From assembly GCA_004154925.1 (NCBI GenBank), contig QJNS01000231.1:1-64000 (forward strand): a stretch of DNA of 64,000 nucleotides, read 5' to 3'. Source of the stretch: Monosporascus cannonballus. Lineage: Eukaryota > Ascomycota > Sordariomycetes > Xylariales. The first letter of the stretch is position 1; every line of letters starts with the position of its first letter. The notes beneath the pieces are model-generated. The model saw nothing but the letters and a program-made list of their open reading frames with translations. It searched no databases and had not been told where the DNA came from. The translations under genes and the position numbers were made by a program. Shown piece by piece: positions 38,900-48,894 of this stretch.

Positions 38900-40600
38900 A
38901 ATTATCAACATATTTAATAAAATAAACCGTAATTCGGAAAATTGGAAAAGTTTTATACAAATTTATTAATGGATAACTAGGCAGCCTAAGATTAAATGTC
39001 AGCGATATGGGTATTATTATATATATCTCATTTTTCCTAAAAAAAAACAAATCAAGTTCTGTAAAGAATTACTTACGAAATAATATATGCTATAAGAAAG
39101 TAAATTAAACGGATTTAGTAATTAATAATGAAATCTTTAATATAATTATAATATATATATAATTTAAAATAATCCTAAAATAATTATTATATAGTTTTTT
39201 ATTAGTAAGTTTTTATTAAACTTTTCTTATCTTTAGTTTTTTTCTCTTTTTTAAGAGATAATAATTTTGAAATGATTTTTATTTATTATAATTAAAACTC
39301 AACATTATTTAAAATACTTAATTTTAATCAGATTTGTTTTAATTAATTACGTCGTATTTCAGCATTTGCCTATTAGGGGTTTTCTAAATAAATATTTCCG
39401 AGCTATAATATTATTTTACGGTAACGGCTTTAAACAATTAATAATAAAAACATATATAAAGCATATACGGATATATATTAACGCAGTTATTAAATATGGA
39501 CTGAAGGATATCCTTTTAAAATTTTATATATTAATTAATTATAACGTTTAGATTACGTTTTATTTGGCATTTGTGTTTCAAAAAATTATTATTTATTAGA
39601 TTAACCGGAAATAAAAAAGGCGTTATCATTTAATTACTATCCAACTTTATAATATCAAATCGAATAAGTCTAATAGCGACACATTATTATATCGGTTAAA
39701 AAAGTTAAGAATAACTGATCAATTTGGTATTCTTATTGCGGATAATAATTTTGGTATTAGATAAATAATTATGCAAAAATAGTTCCATTAAAAGTTAGGC
39801 AATAAATTCTAATAGGTAAACGAAATTCGGCATTATGTATATACGTCGTATGTTTTATAAAAGGTATTTAATAACGTTTTTAAGGCACATGACATAAGAT
39901 TACCGAATAAATTTGAAAAGGTTTTGGGCAAATAAAATAAAAAATTTAAATTTTTATCGCAATAAAGCAAAAATCTTATTAATCCAGAAAAGGAATATAT
40001 GATCATATTAGTACGTATCTTTTAAAATAATTATAAAATAAGTATTTAATTTTTATAATTACACATACTTATTATCTGGATTTATTTCGACTCCGAAAAA
40101 AAACCCTTTTTATAAATTTAATAAAATTTATTTATAAATAAGATTATGGATTACAAAAACATACTTTAAATAATTCGTAACGTCTATGGCCGTTAAAGTT
40201 CGGTATTTTCTTTTATTACGTACCATAAAAATATATCCCGTAATTTAAAAATTTATACACAAATATTCATTATTAAAAAAGAGTTATATATTGCCTTTTA
40301 ACGATTTCAGATTTATTCGTTATTTGATTAATATCTCCGAATATTTTATCTTGATAATGAATAATTTCGGATTTTTCCAGAAAAACTATATTTTCAATAT
40401 AGTAGACGGATACAAAATTATGCTTAAGCATTTACGTAAATACGAAAAGCATATCGTTAAGGCTTATTAAAAATATTGCCCGGATAAAGAACTAAAAAAT
40501 GGAAGGGATGGAAAATGGGAAAAAACTAATATATTTAAGTTCATTAATCGAATACTAATATGGTTATGACTATTATAAAGAAGTACTAAATGAGCAATTT
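38900..40600 (+). pseudogene. decayed hAT-type transposase
   Basis: Plus-strand frames with stops follow the order of fungal hAT transposases. A possible BED-finger remnant (KIKCQRYGYYYIYLIF) lies near 38990. LPIRGFLNKYFRAIILFYGN at 39364 corresponds to the LPFxxVExxxFRxLI block, and a GLKDILLKFYILINYNV block corresponds to the start of the catalytic domain before SFDxWTS. LITIQLYNIKSNKSNSDTLL near 39645 has the GxHSGxNxA spacing. YRLKKLRITDQFGILIADN at about 39690 is the classical LKExxIxDRxGxxxxDNA block with the catalytic Asp. The C-terminal dimerisation region could not be identified. Confidence 0.65.
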
Positions 40601-42243
40601 TAAAATTTCTTAAATATTCTACTAGGTTATTTACTAATAATCGCTTATTAATTTATTTTTCCGTCTTAATTTACTTATTATTAAGCAATACGGCTAATAA
40701 ATTTGGTAATTACTTTAATAATTTACAAAACTATTTCTAATTGGATTTATTTATTAATATATTTTATAAGAAAACCGTTACATTCTTTAAGCAAATATAC
40801 AAAAAGTATTAGAAAAAATATGATAAACGGAATACATAATTTATTATACGTATTTTTATTTTAAATTACGGAAACCTACAGAAATCTTTTTATTAAATTT
40901 AAATTTTAAAAAATGGGGTTCGGTATACCGTATTAATAACAATTCGTAAAAGAATATTATTAACGATTATTTTTAATACGAATTTAAGTAATTTAATTAA
41001 TATTTTAAAAGTTATTTTTTTAGTTATATTATTTAGTTATCCGTTTAAACAAAACCGTTTTAACATTATAATAACGGATTAATAACATATTTTCCGGTTT
41101 TATATATTTTGTGCCTCATTTATTACATATTTAATATTTTTTCGTATTAATAGAATGTATTTAGAATTTTGTTTAATTAGAATACTATTTTAACGATTAA
41201 ATAATATAATTGTAATAATTTAAATTAATTTTAATTGTATCATTTTATATTCGAATTAAAATATTTGATTTAAATAATAATATTACATACGATAATAACG
41301 AACCTGTCTATGTGCAAAAATAATTTAAAAAACGTAAGAAAAGCATGCACGAAATATTCCAAATTCGGTTTATCGAAAACTTAAGAAAATTGCAGGATTA
41401 GTATAACCTATTACCAAATAAATTTTACGGGATATTAAATAATGATTTAAAAAATCCGGATAAAACCGAAAATAACGAAGACGAAAATTAAATATTCCGA
41501 GAATCTCCATATACTGATTGGATTACTAAAGTAAGCAGATTTTAACATAAAGAAATTGCATTTCAGGACTCATTTCGCAGAAAAAAAAGGCCAATTAATG
41601 TTAAAAATAAGGGCGTTATTAAAAGACAGGCGAATAAGATTTCGAAAAATCAAATTTTAACGATTATTTCAAACCGGCCGTTTTTCCGGAATAATTTAAA
41701 TGTATCGTCATAATTATAATAAACCAGGCCCGTAATTATTATATTAAGGCGATAAGCAATATAATTAATATATTCGTAATTTGTAGAGGCGGATTCAATT
41801 AAATATAAAGTTGGTTTTCTTTTCTTTTTTATTTATTCTGTATTTTTATTATATAATACATAAATTTTTATTACAAAACATATTTTTATATAAATTAAAA
41901 TTTAAGTAATAATCGTAAAATAATAATATTATATATATTATTTTATATCTTATTTTTCAAAACAAATCGTTTATACTTATATTTAAATAAAAATTTGCGA
42001 AATATTTACTTATTATTATACGGTTATTATAATTAATAATCTTACGCCATTATAATAACAAATTTAATTATAATAATAAAGTTTTACTAAAATAATTATA
42101 AAATAATTATTTGTTAATAATTTAATAACTGCAATAATGGCCAAAATGGCGAACATTAAGTAAACGGTTCGCCAATTAATCCTGGAATCAAAAAAACCAC
42201 CTGACGTTAAAAAGAGAATCCATCGTATTATAAAATATCCTTC

Positions 42244-42301
42244 GGCTAGGAAAATAATGCCTAAGCGCCCGGCTGGGAAAATAATACTTAAGGGCCCGGC
42301 T
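42244..42301. repeat. 27-bp tandem duplication
   Basis: GGCTAGGAAAATAATGCCTA... at 42244-42270 is repeated at 42271-42297 with transitions and one G/C difference. A further GGCT follows. It lies in a locally less AT-rich patch inside the hAT-like element. Confidence 0.75.
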
Positions 42302-43007
42302 TTTTTTAAAAGGCGAAAAAGATACGTTTTATTTGGCAATAAGGTTTTTTTAAAAAAATTAATTTTAAAATAATCTTAATATACATAGCCGCCGTTTTAC
42401 GTAAATTCTAATGATATTAAATAAATATAAGTTATTATTTTAAAAAACGCTTTTTAAACGTTTCATAAGGGAAATTTCGTAACAATTTAAAACTTAATAG
42501 CGATTCTAAATTTTTGCTATAAGCGTTATACAGAAAATAGCAGAAATCATGCTAATTAAGTTATTTAAAGATAAATAATATATAAAATAATCTTAACATA
42601 ATGTAATTTTTTATTATAATTAATTTATACTTTATATATACTAAACGAATTATTATTTAATAAAAAGATATATAATTAGTTAAAAATATTTTAAGTTATT
42701 ATTAAAGCTTAACAGAACCGTAGATGAAAAATGCGGTTCCCGATAAAAAAACCTGGCGTTTTATTAGGTAAAACTTATAACCAGAGTTTTAAACGTACTA
42801 AAAAAAAGAATGCGCAAAATAATAATAATAATAAATCTTAAACGAGATTTAGACTTAGTTTAAAGAAAAATCGGCGTTATTTGATTTTATGATACCTAAA
42901 GAGTTTTGTGTAGTTTAGCTGCAAATTTTTTAATATTACCATTTTTACCGGATTATTTCAGATTATTTTAAATTATTAAAGCGATTTGCTTTATATGTAA
43001 ATTTTTT

Positions 43008-43107
43008 ACCTACTGGGTACCCGTGGGTCCTTGGCAAATCCGATGGGTATCCATCAGGACCCATGGGTCTTCGTGGGTCACCCACGGGTACCCATTCCCT
43101 CACCCTA
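43008..43107. repeat. right subterminal repeat cluster and end of the hAT-like element
   Basis: Contains CTGGGTACCCGTGGGTCCTT, GGACCCATGGGT and CACCCACGGGTACCC, ending TCCCTCACCCTA. It mirrors the left cluster at 28052-28235. Confidence 0.75.
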
Positions 43108-43601
43108 GCTGAGGGGGCGTTAGTAGACCATAGTATGAGTGAGGCTTAAGGAGTGGGGACTTGGAGAAGCCTCAAGAGGGGGGAGCGACTCGACAGGGCT
43201 CGCACGACTGCCAGACGTCGCGGAGAGGAGGAAAGGGTCCGAGGTGCTGTTAGATGACCGCAGCCCTCCCTCGAAACGCATCAAGAGAGTTGTGGTGCGA
43301 GTGCCCTTGTCCTCCATACACGGTCAAGTTTTTGGTAAGCTCATCCCTTTAGGAAACGCATTAGAAGATAATGTCCAGAAGAACCTAGAAATAGCTAAAA
43401 AATAAGCCAGATTCGCCGGGGGACGCGTCGTTATCGGGTCCACGTCAGAGCCCGAGATACGCAGCTTCTTTTCGTTCGGTTAACTCCCATGGTTTAATTT
43501 GTCGACGTTCATTTACCAAGTGGCGTACCACGATGTGATGCACTTTCACGCCGAGCTAACCTTTAACCACTCCGACATTTTGAACGCTCCTCGACAGAGG
43601 G
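43108..43601 (+). other. normal-GC stretch upstream of the ankyrin relic, possible eroded 5' part
   Basis: An 88-codon frame at 43139-43405 contains the basic stretch SPPSKRIKRVVVRVPLSSIH but no recognisable domain. The following 200 bp hold only short interrupted frames. It could be the remains of the ankyrin gene's 5' exons, cut off by the hAT-like element that ends at 43107. This is inference. Confidence 0.35.
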
Positions 43602-44467
43602 ATGGGTCTTCCCAAGCGAAACTCAGACGACACCATTGCGTATAGCTTTCATTCTCGGTCAAAGTCGAACGCCTTATCCATGCTCAAAAAAGTCGCACCT
43701 GAGACCCGCGATAGAGAACATGATTCCGCCGCCGGCATGCTCCTTAGAAATTCCGTCTCGGAGGCTGAATCGGCAAGGCTAAAGGTCCTGTTGTACCAGC
43801 TCTCAAATAATATGGAGCTTGCCCTAGAGCTTCGGGAGGGGCCGACTGACGCTCAAGTCGTCGCGATGCTAAAGCCAGTAGCCCGAAGGTATACCGAGTG
43901 GATGAGGTCACTGCTGTAGTCGAGCAGCCAACAGTTGCTGCAACCAAAGAAAATCTTTTTGCGGTCGCGATGCGCTGCCTCGATGTTGAACTCGCTGACC
44001 AGCTCTTGGTCGCTGGTGAAAATCCGAACATGCCCATCGACGAACGGCTCCCGAAGTCAAACTCTCTGTCCCGAGAGGCAGATACAACTAGCACATCTGC
44101 TGGTCTTCCAATCGCGATATTTGTACACCTTTGATGCAGGCGGTCTCAGCCCGTAAGGTCGGCCTTGTCAAAGTACTGATCCGTGCTGGAGCTAAGGTTG
44201 ACTTGATCCTTCAAGAGCATGACCTTTCTCAGTTGGAACTGACCTGGGAGGCTGCTGCGCTGAGTGCGAATGAGTTGGCCTTGAGCACGGTCAGCGAACT
44301 CGTCGCGAATGGCGCTACCATTGACAGAGCTGCAGACCTGTCTCGCCTCACGGCTCTGCTCCTAGCTGTAGCGTCATGGAACGCCGATCTCGTTGATTTC
44401 ATCCTCGAAAGCGGCGCCGAGGTCGATAGACAATACCGTCCACCGGACGCAAAATCTCTTAAGCTTA
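43602..44467 (+). pseudogene. ankyrin-repeat protein gene, 5' fragment
   Basis: Three successive frames (from 43602, 43898 and 44131) give one protein-like series, so at least two frameshifts or unrecognised introns lie between them. The third frame has ankyrin-repeat helices: VGLVKVLIRAGAKVDLILQ, then LSTVSELVANGATIDRAADL, then TALLLAVASWNADLVDFILE followed by SGAEVDRQ. The earlier part (LLRNSVSEAESARLKVLLYQ) is typical of the helical lead-in of fungal ankyrin proteins but is not diagnostic. The frame is cut at the TA target site by the pogo-type transposon at 44468. The repeats continue beyond it at 46680. Ankyrin repeats bind partner proteins; no specific role can be assigned. Confidence 0.75.
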
Positions 44468-44599
44468 AGATGACCCCCCCATCCGCGTTCCACCCCATCA
44501 ACGCTCCACCCAATTTTGAAGCCATCGCCACAACAACCCCTCTATACAAATAACAATATTTTAATAACTACTTAATCAATTAATTCCATGTTAAATAAA

Positions 44600-45560
44600 G
44601 CGTATAATAATGTAATCCAGTTTTACTTTATTATTTTTTTTTGTTTTCGGAAAGTTCGTTTTGCTATTAATTTTTTCAAATAACGATGAAACGTTTTTTC
44701 CTAAAGGGTTTTTAGCCTTACTTTTATTTTTTTAACCGAAATTATTTTTACGAAGTTTTTATTTAAATCGGGCTATACTGTTTTTACGTTTTTTGGGCTT
44801 TAATTTTTTAATGGTTACAATTAATTAGTTATTATCAACTTCGGCGACGGAAAACTTAGCAGTTTTATCGTTAAAGACCTTAGCGAATTTGTAAAACAAA
44901 AGGCGTACGGTAAAATTCCCGTACGTTAAATTAATTTTACTAGAGACTTTTCGAGCCGGGTTAATTTTCTAGAAGATTTGGGCGTTTTAATACTTAAAGC
45001 AACTATTTGGCCAAAACTAATCAAGGCGTTTTAGAGTACGAATCGATTTTAGGACAGGTATATTTTTATCGTTTTTTCTCCTGACGTACTTATTTTTTAA
45101 CACCTTTTTTAAATTAATTAAACGTAAACCTGTTACTTTTTAACTTTTTATAATATACTTTAAAGTTATTATAATTTTTTCTTACGTTTTTAAAAACGCT
45201 TAAAGAAAATTAATTTTATTTATCACCTCGACAGCTCGCTCATATTAATGTTTGCGGAATTAATAATAGTATTTCCGTTTTAAAGTAACAAATACACTTA
45301 TATCAAAAGGTAAGAAAATATAAGAAACCTAAATAAGCAGAAAACTAATATATATTTAACTTTAGAAATATATTTATGTAAACCTTTCGATAATGTAGTT
45401 ATTATAGCCGTGAATTATTAATAATTTTCATTTATCCGAGTCCTTTAGTTAAATATAAGGGATAAAGATTTTACGAAATTACTTTAAGCCGATTTCAATA
45501 TTTGTTTAACCGTTCTTTAACGTAATAAAATATGAATTTTCGATTATTTTATCGTTTAAG
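44600..45560 (-). pseudogene. decayed pogo/Fot1-type transposase
   Basis: The minus strand, read through stops, keeps the order of the DDE_1 (pogo) family. At about 45380-45520 lies NIEIGLK, stop, FRKIFIPYI, then KDSDK and KLLIIHGYNNYIIERF. This is the GWTNxxIGLxWLxxxFxPxT...RLLIxDGHxSHxT block, with the catalytic Asp position reading His. At about 45100-45230 follow INKINFL and AFLKT (canonical FLxAxxKARE) and TGLRLINLKKVLKNKYVRRK, the NIxxGWxxTGLxPxNxxxxL block. The C-terminal tail is LIVTIKKLKPKKRKN near 44800, with TPKSSRKLTRLEKSL near 44975 in another frame. It would have excised and reinserted the element. Confidence 0.8.
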
Positions 45561-46116
45561 AAAAAAATATAATTAGGCGTTAATATCGTTAAAGATTACG
45601 AAAAATAATAATAAACGCTCGTCAACATTAATATACGTAATTATAATAATTTATCCTCTTTAAACGTATATTTTTTTAAAAAAATCAATTTTTTTCTAAA
45701 AACTTCTTCGAAAACCAAATAATTTTTACTTATATTTTCTATTATTTTAATTTCGTTTACGTTATACCGGTTTTTTCACTTAATAATTTTAATTTCCGAT
45801 AAAATCAAACGTTTGAATAAAACTTAAATAAAGGCCGAGAAAATGTTATTTTAACGTTTATAATTAATCGTCGTACTTTTAAAAGTTCTAATTTCAGAAT
45901 AACGATGTAAAAATCGGGTTATCTAACTTTTTTTTAAGCGTTTAAGGTTACCGTTATTTATTAAGAAACGTTATACGTATAAACGAAATTGCGAATAAAA
46001 TAGGACATAATCTAATTAACTTTATACGATAACTTAATAAGTTAAAACTTTTTCCTAGATTCATAATAATTTTTGGCGATTTTTATCGATTTTTTTTCGT
46101 CCGTATACCTTAAATA

Positions 46117-46398
46117 CTGAATTGGGGTAGGGGGAGAATTCGTCTTGATCAGTGCGGATGAACAAGCTATGTCACGATACGGAAAGAGATTGTCGAGATG
46201 AAAAACTTAATCCGATTATATTAATGGTGTTGAACCTCGATAACTGAAGTAGCAGAAAACATGCTAAGTGGTAATGGCCTTGGATAATGCCTAGGAGTTG
46301 AACCCATGGCGAAAAAGAACTCCTTAATATACATATGAGACCCGGGCTTTCTGATCAGCCGAGTCTGATCATGGGCGTAACACCCTGCCCCACTTCAA
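46117..46398. mobile_element. 282-bp MITE-like element nested in P2
   Basis: CTGAATTGGGGTAGGGGGAG at 46117 faces the inverted TTGAAGTGGGGCAGGGTG, whose outer end is 46398. A TA flanks both sides (46115-46116 and 46399-46400). It has no coding capacity. Its interior has normal base composition, while the surrounding P2 sequence is AT-rich. So it either arrived after RIP of P2 or is too short to be detected by RIP. The TA duplication points to a Tc1/mariner-type MITE. Confidence 0.7.
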
Positions 46399-46679
46399 TA
46401 CGGCATAAGATATATCTTTTATTAACCTAATAGCCTTTAAAAGTTAAACGTAAGGACTTTTTACGTATTATTTCGTTAATCGTTTAGGCTATACGGAATT
46501 AAGCTAAAAACAGCATATCGTTCGAAAACGCAAATTTTAACGAATAAGAATTTTTTTAATTTTTAAAAACGTTATTAAGAAGCTTTTTATAGGGAAAAAA
46601 TTAGTAAATGGACTAACGCGCAACGCGGTTATGGAGTGGCCCGTTGATGGAGTGGAGCGCGGATGGGGGGGTTATCTTA

Positions 46680-48845
46680 ACCCTTTCCAGGTAGCTTTGC
46701 TCAAAGCCGACATACGCACCCTCGACATGTTGACGAGATCACACAGGTATGTTGTTGCGACGTCGTGGTACTTCAACGCTCCAATCCTCGCCATCCGCTC
46801 ACAAGACGGAGAAGATGCTTCTCTATCTTCGTAGATAAGGGGTCGATGTTGCAATTCCATTCCAGGGAAAAGAAACCCCTTGACGATGGCCCTGTTCGCC
46901 AAGGAGTTCGATCTTGCACGCCAGCTCTTGGACCTCGATGCTTCATCCGCCCCCAGTCCCGTGCTAAGATCATATTCTGCGGGGGCCTGCGCCTATCACG
47001 CTGAGGCATGTATGGCTAATGTTCCAATGATAGATCTCCTGTTTCACCAACGCGCTTTTGTCAGCAATACCCTCTCATTCTCAGAGTTCTCAGATGTGTC
47101 AAACCTGAAAAATGTGAGGCCCCACACTAGGCGGGACATTATCAGGTCTTAAATCTCACAAGATGTGAAGTTGCTGGTCGAAATCTTCACTACACATATA
47201 TGTCGCCATAACACTAACTGAAAAGCCCTGAGAAGCCCTTTGCAAATCACTCTTGGGATGGAACGAGTCAAAGCAGGTATGCACCTAATCGACCGAGGAA
47301 GCGCTCTTCTAGGCGGGGAGCTCATTATGACCGCTTGGATCCACGATGTTGACCTTGTCGTGAGACTTATACGTTATGGAGCAAGATACAGTGGCACGTG
47401 GGCTGGGAGACTGCCGTTCAAGCGGCGCTCAGCTGGAGCAATAGACACATTGCCGCTAGATTTTTCCATGCCCGGCTACATAATAACTGGTGTCGAATAT
47501 GCTCAAGATTTGATGAATTGATGCCCTGAGCTGACGTACGTGATCCTTACCAAGACATGTTCGAAAGCCTGGATCCAGGCTGGATCCAGCCTGGGCCCCA
47601 GGGTCAGAGACCTCTCGAAGCGGCCCGCCTGACCGGGAACACAGATACAACAGTGAGCCTACTGTCTCGGGACGAGGTACGATATGATCCAGGCACCGTC
47701 TGTGCCGCAAGTTGGAACACCGTTTCGACGCGCCGGTATGGCCTCGTGGAGACACTTTTCAGACATTGCAAGTCTTCCGTTATCGATGAGTTTGAAGCTA
47801 CTGTGTTGGATATTGCAGCAAGATACGAGAACGTATACCTTTATCTCCTTGCTACTCGAAGTGATATTCAGCCCGGGCCTGCGTAAGCAGTTGACCGCTG
47901 TCCCTTATTGGAAAGGGGCAGTTTCCGATTGGAACGTTTTGGGGGATGCTGGTGGCGTAAGACCAGGTCCTTTAGGAGATCTCCGCTCCATACCGCGACC
48001 GAAACGAGGAACTCATCGATTGTGAAGTCTATACTCGCCCGAGACTTCGAGCCCGACGCAGAATGCTTTCTTCACACGATCAGTCTAAGCACAAACAGGG
48101 ACGGCGCCGAAATTGTTAGCTCTATCTGGACGGCGAAGCCTCATTTGGATTATGGCCCAGCATGCGCTGGCAAGGCCTCCGAAGCAGCAATTGAAGCTAG
48201 AGGCATCGACTACATCAGGAAACTCATCGCAGTCGGCCTCGACCTTGATAGTCGGATAGCAAAAGGCTGGTCGCCGCTGCAGTTATCCGTTCAATAAGAT
48301 GCGTGGAATCTATCCGGGTCCTGATACACGCCGGAGTTGCTGTAAATGCACTCCCAGCGCCCCTTGCGGGGGCAACTGCTGCCCAGGTAGCTGCGATCAT
48401 GGGATACACGGGGATTATGCGTTTCTGAGAGCTTGGGGCCGACATTAATGCACCCGCGGTGCCGACAAGTGGAAGAACAACTCTCGAGGGTGCGGCCGCG
48501 TGCGGGAGTCTAGACATGGTCCAGTTGCTTCTGAACGAAGGTGTGACAACAGAAGGAGACGGGAGGAAACAGTTCGTCCGGACAGTCTTAGTCACGGAAA
48601 ACGAAGGCCAGTCACTGTTGCGAAGATATTGAGAGGATATCGGGAATGGACTGACAGGGACGCTGCCGTGTTGGGGGTTGAAGAACCCTTGTGTACAGTG
48701 GCTTGAACTAAGGGAAGTTACTGCGGGGAGGGCCGATAGTCTTAGAGATGTCTTGCTGAAAATCACTTTTCCCAAGAGTCGTGGGTACAGGAGTCGCTGC
48801 GGGCTACATCAGGGTTCGCTCAATGTATTCTTATTACTCATTTAA
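46680..48845 (+). pseudogene. ankyrin-repeat protein gene, 3' fragment
   Basis: This continues the relic beyond transposon P2. One frame holds ankyrin-like pieces at 46680-46834 (VALLKADIRTLDMLTRSHRY), 46880-47152 and 47240-47521 (VDLVVRLIRYGARYSG). The reading then moves to a second frame at 47557-47886 (RPLEAARLTGNTDTTVSLLS) and 47908-48297 (SPLHTATETRNSSIVKSILA; IDYIRKLIAVGLDLDSRIAK). A third frame from 48300 gives SIRVLIHAGVAVNALPAPLA and TLEGAAACGSLDMVQLLLNE, the usual last repeat of fungal ankyrin proteins, ending at a stop at 48843-48845. Stops at 47150 and 47520 and at least two frameshifts show it is dead even without the transposon. Longer minus-strand frames here are shadows. Confidence 0.75.
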
Positions 48846-48894
48846 AGTTGCCTCTTATTATACAGCAATGCTCTAGATCTATCTGGAAAGGCAA

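Larger units (their letters stand above)
28052..43107 (+). mobile_element. large hAT-like DNA transposon, interrupted by family A copy 2
   Basis: TAGGGTGAGGGA at 28052 is repeated inverted as TCCCTCACCCTA ending at 43107. The flanking octamers GGTGAGAG and GCTGAGGG agree at six of eight places, as a decayed 8-bp hAT duplication would. Inside each end are clusters of GGGTACCC-type palindromes and GGTCCTTGGCA motifs (28080-28230 and 43010-43095), like hAT subterminal repeats. A hAT-type transposase relic reads on the plus strand at about 38900-40600. Removing the 6.8-kb retrotransposon and one TSD leaves about 8.3 kb, long for hAT. Other unrecognised insertions may contribute. Confidence 0.6.
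44468..46677 (-). mobile_element. pogo/Fot1-type DNA transposon P2 inside the ankyrin gene
   Basis: This 2210-bp element has inverted ends (44468 onward and 46640-46677) that match those of P1. It has a TA duplication and a RIP-decayed transposase on the minus strand (44600-45560). It includes a 282-bp MITE-like insertion (46117-46398); without that the element is about 1.93 kb, the usual size for Fot1-type elements. The AT-rich composition begins and stops within some 60 bp of the TIRs, so the surrounding ankyrin sequence escaped mutation. Confidence 0.85.
44466..46679. repeat. TA target-site duplication around element P2
   Basis: TA at 44466-44467 and TA at 46678-46679 flank the inverted ends AGATGACCCCCCCATCCGCG and its counterpart AGATAACCCCCCCATCCGCG. 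P1 also ends in TA, which excludes TTAA as the duplicated site. Confidence 0.8.

Noticed and set aside
42064..42339. 91-codon minus-strand frame with membrane-like composition
   Set aside because: It covers the 27-bp tandem duplication and AT-rich flanks, has no recognisable domain and lies within the hAT-like element.
46117..46398. tRNA-like or pol III element (AGTTGAACCC, GGTTCAAC)
   Set aside because: No A box at a suitable distance and no cloverleaf could be found; the inverted ends and TA flanks explain the sequence better.
44465..46680. TTAA (piggyBac-type) duplication around P2
   Set aside because: P1 has the same ends but is flanked by TA in a TTATA context, and the encoded transposase relic is pogo-type, so TA is the duplicated site.
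1..48000. Centromere core
   Set aside because: The AT-richness is explained by individually recognisable RIP-mutated transposons separated by normal-GC DNA; no further evidence for a centromere can be read from the sequence.
48224..48775. 183-codon minus-strand open frame
   Set aside because: It is antisense to ankyrin repeats on the plus strand; its Ser/Thr-rich sequence is typical of a shadow frame.
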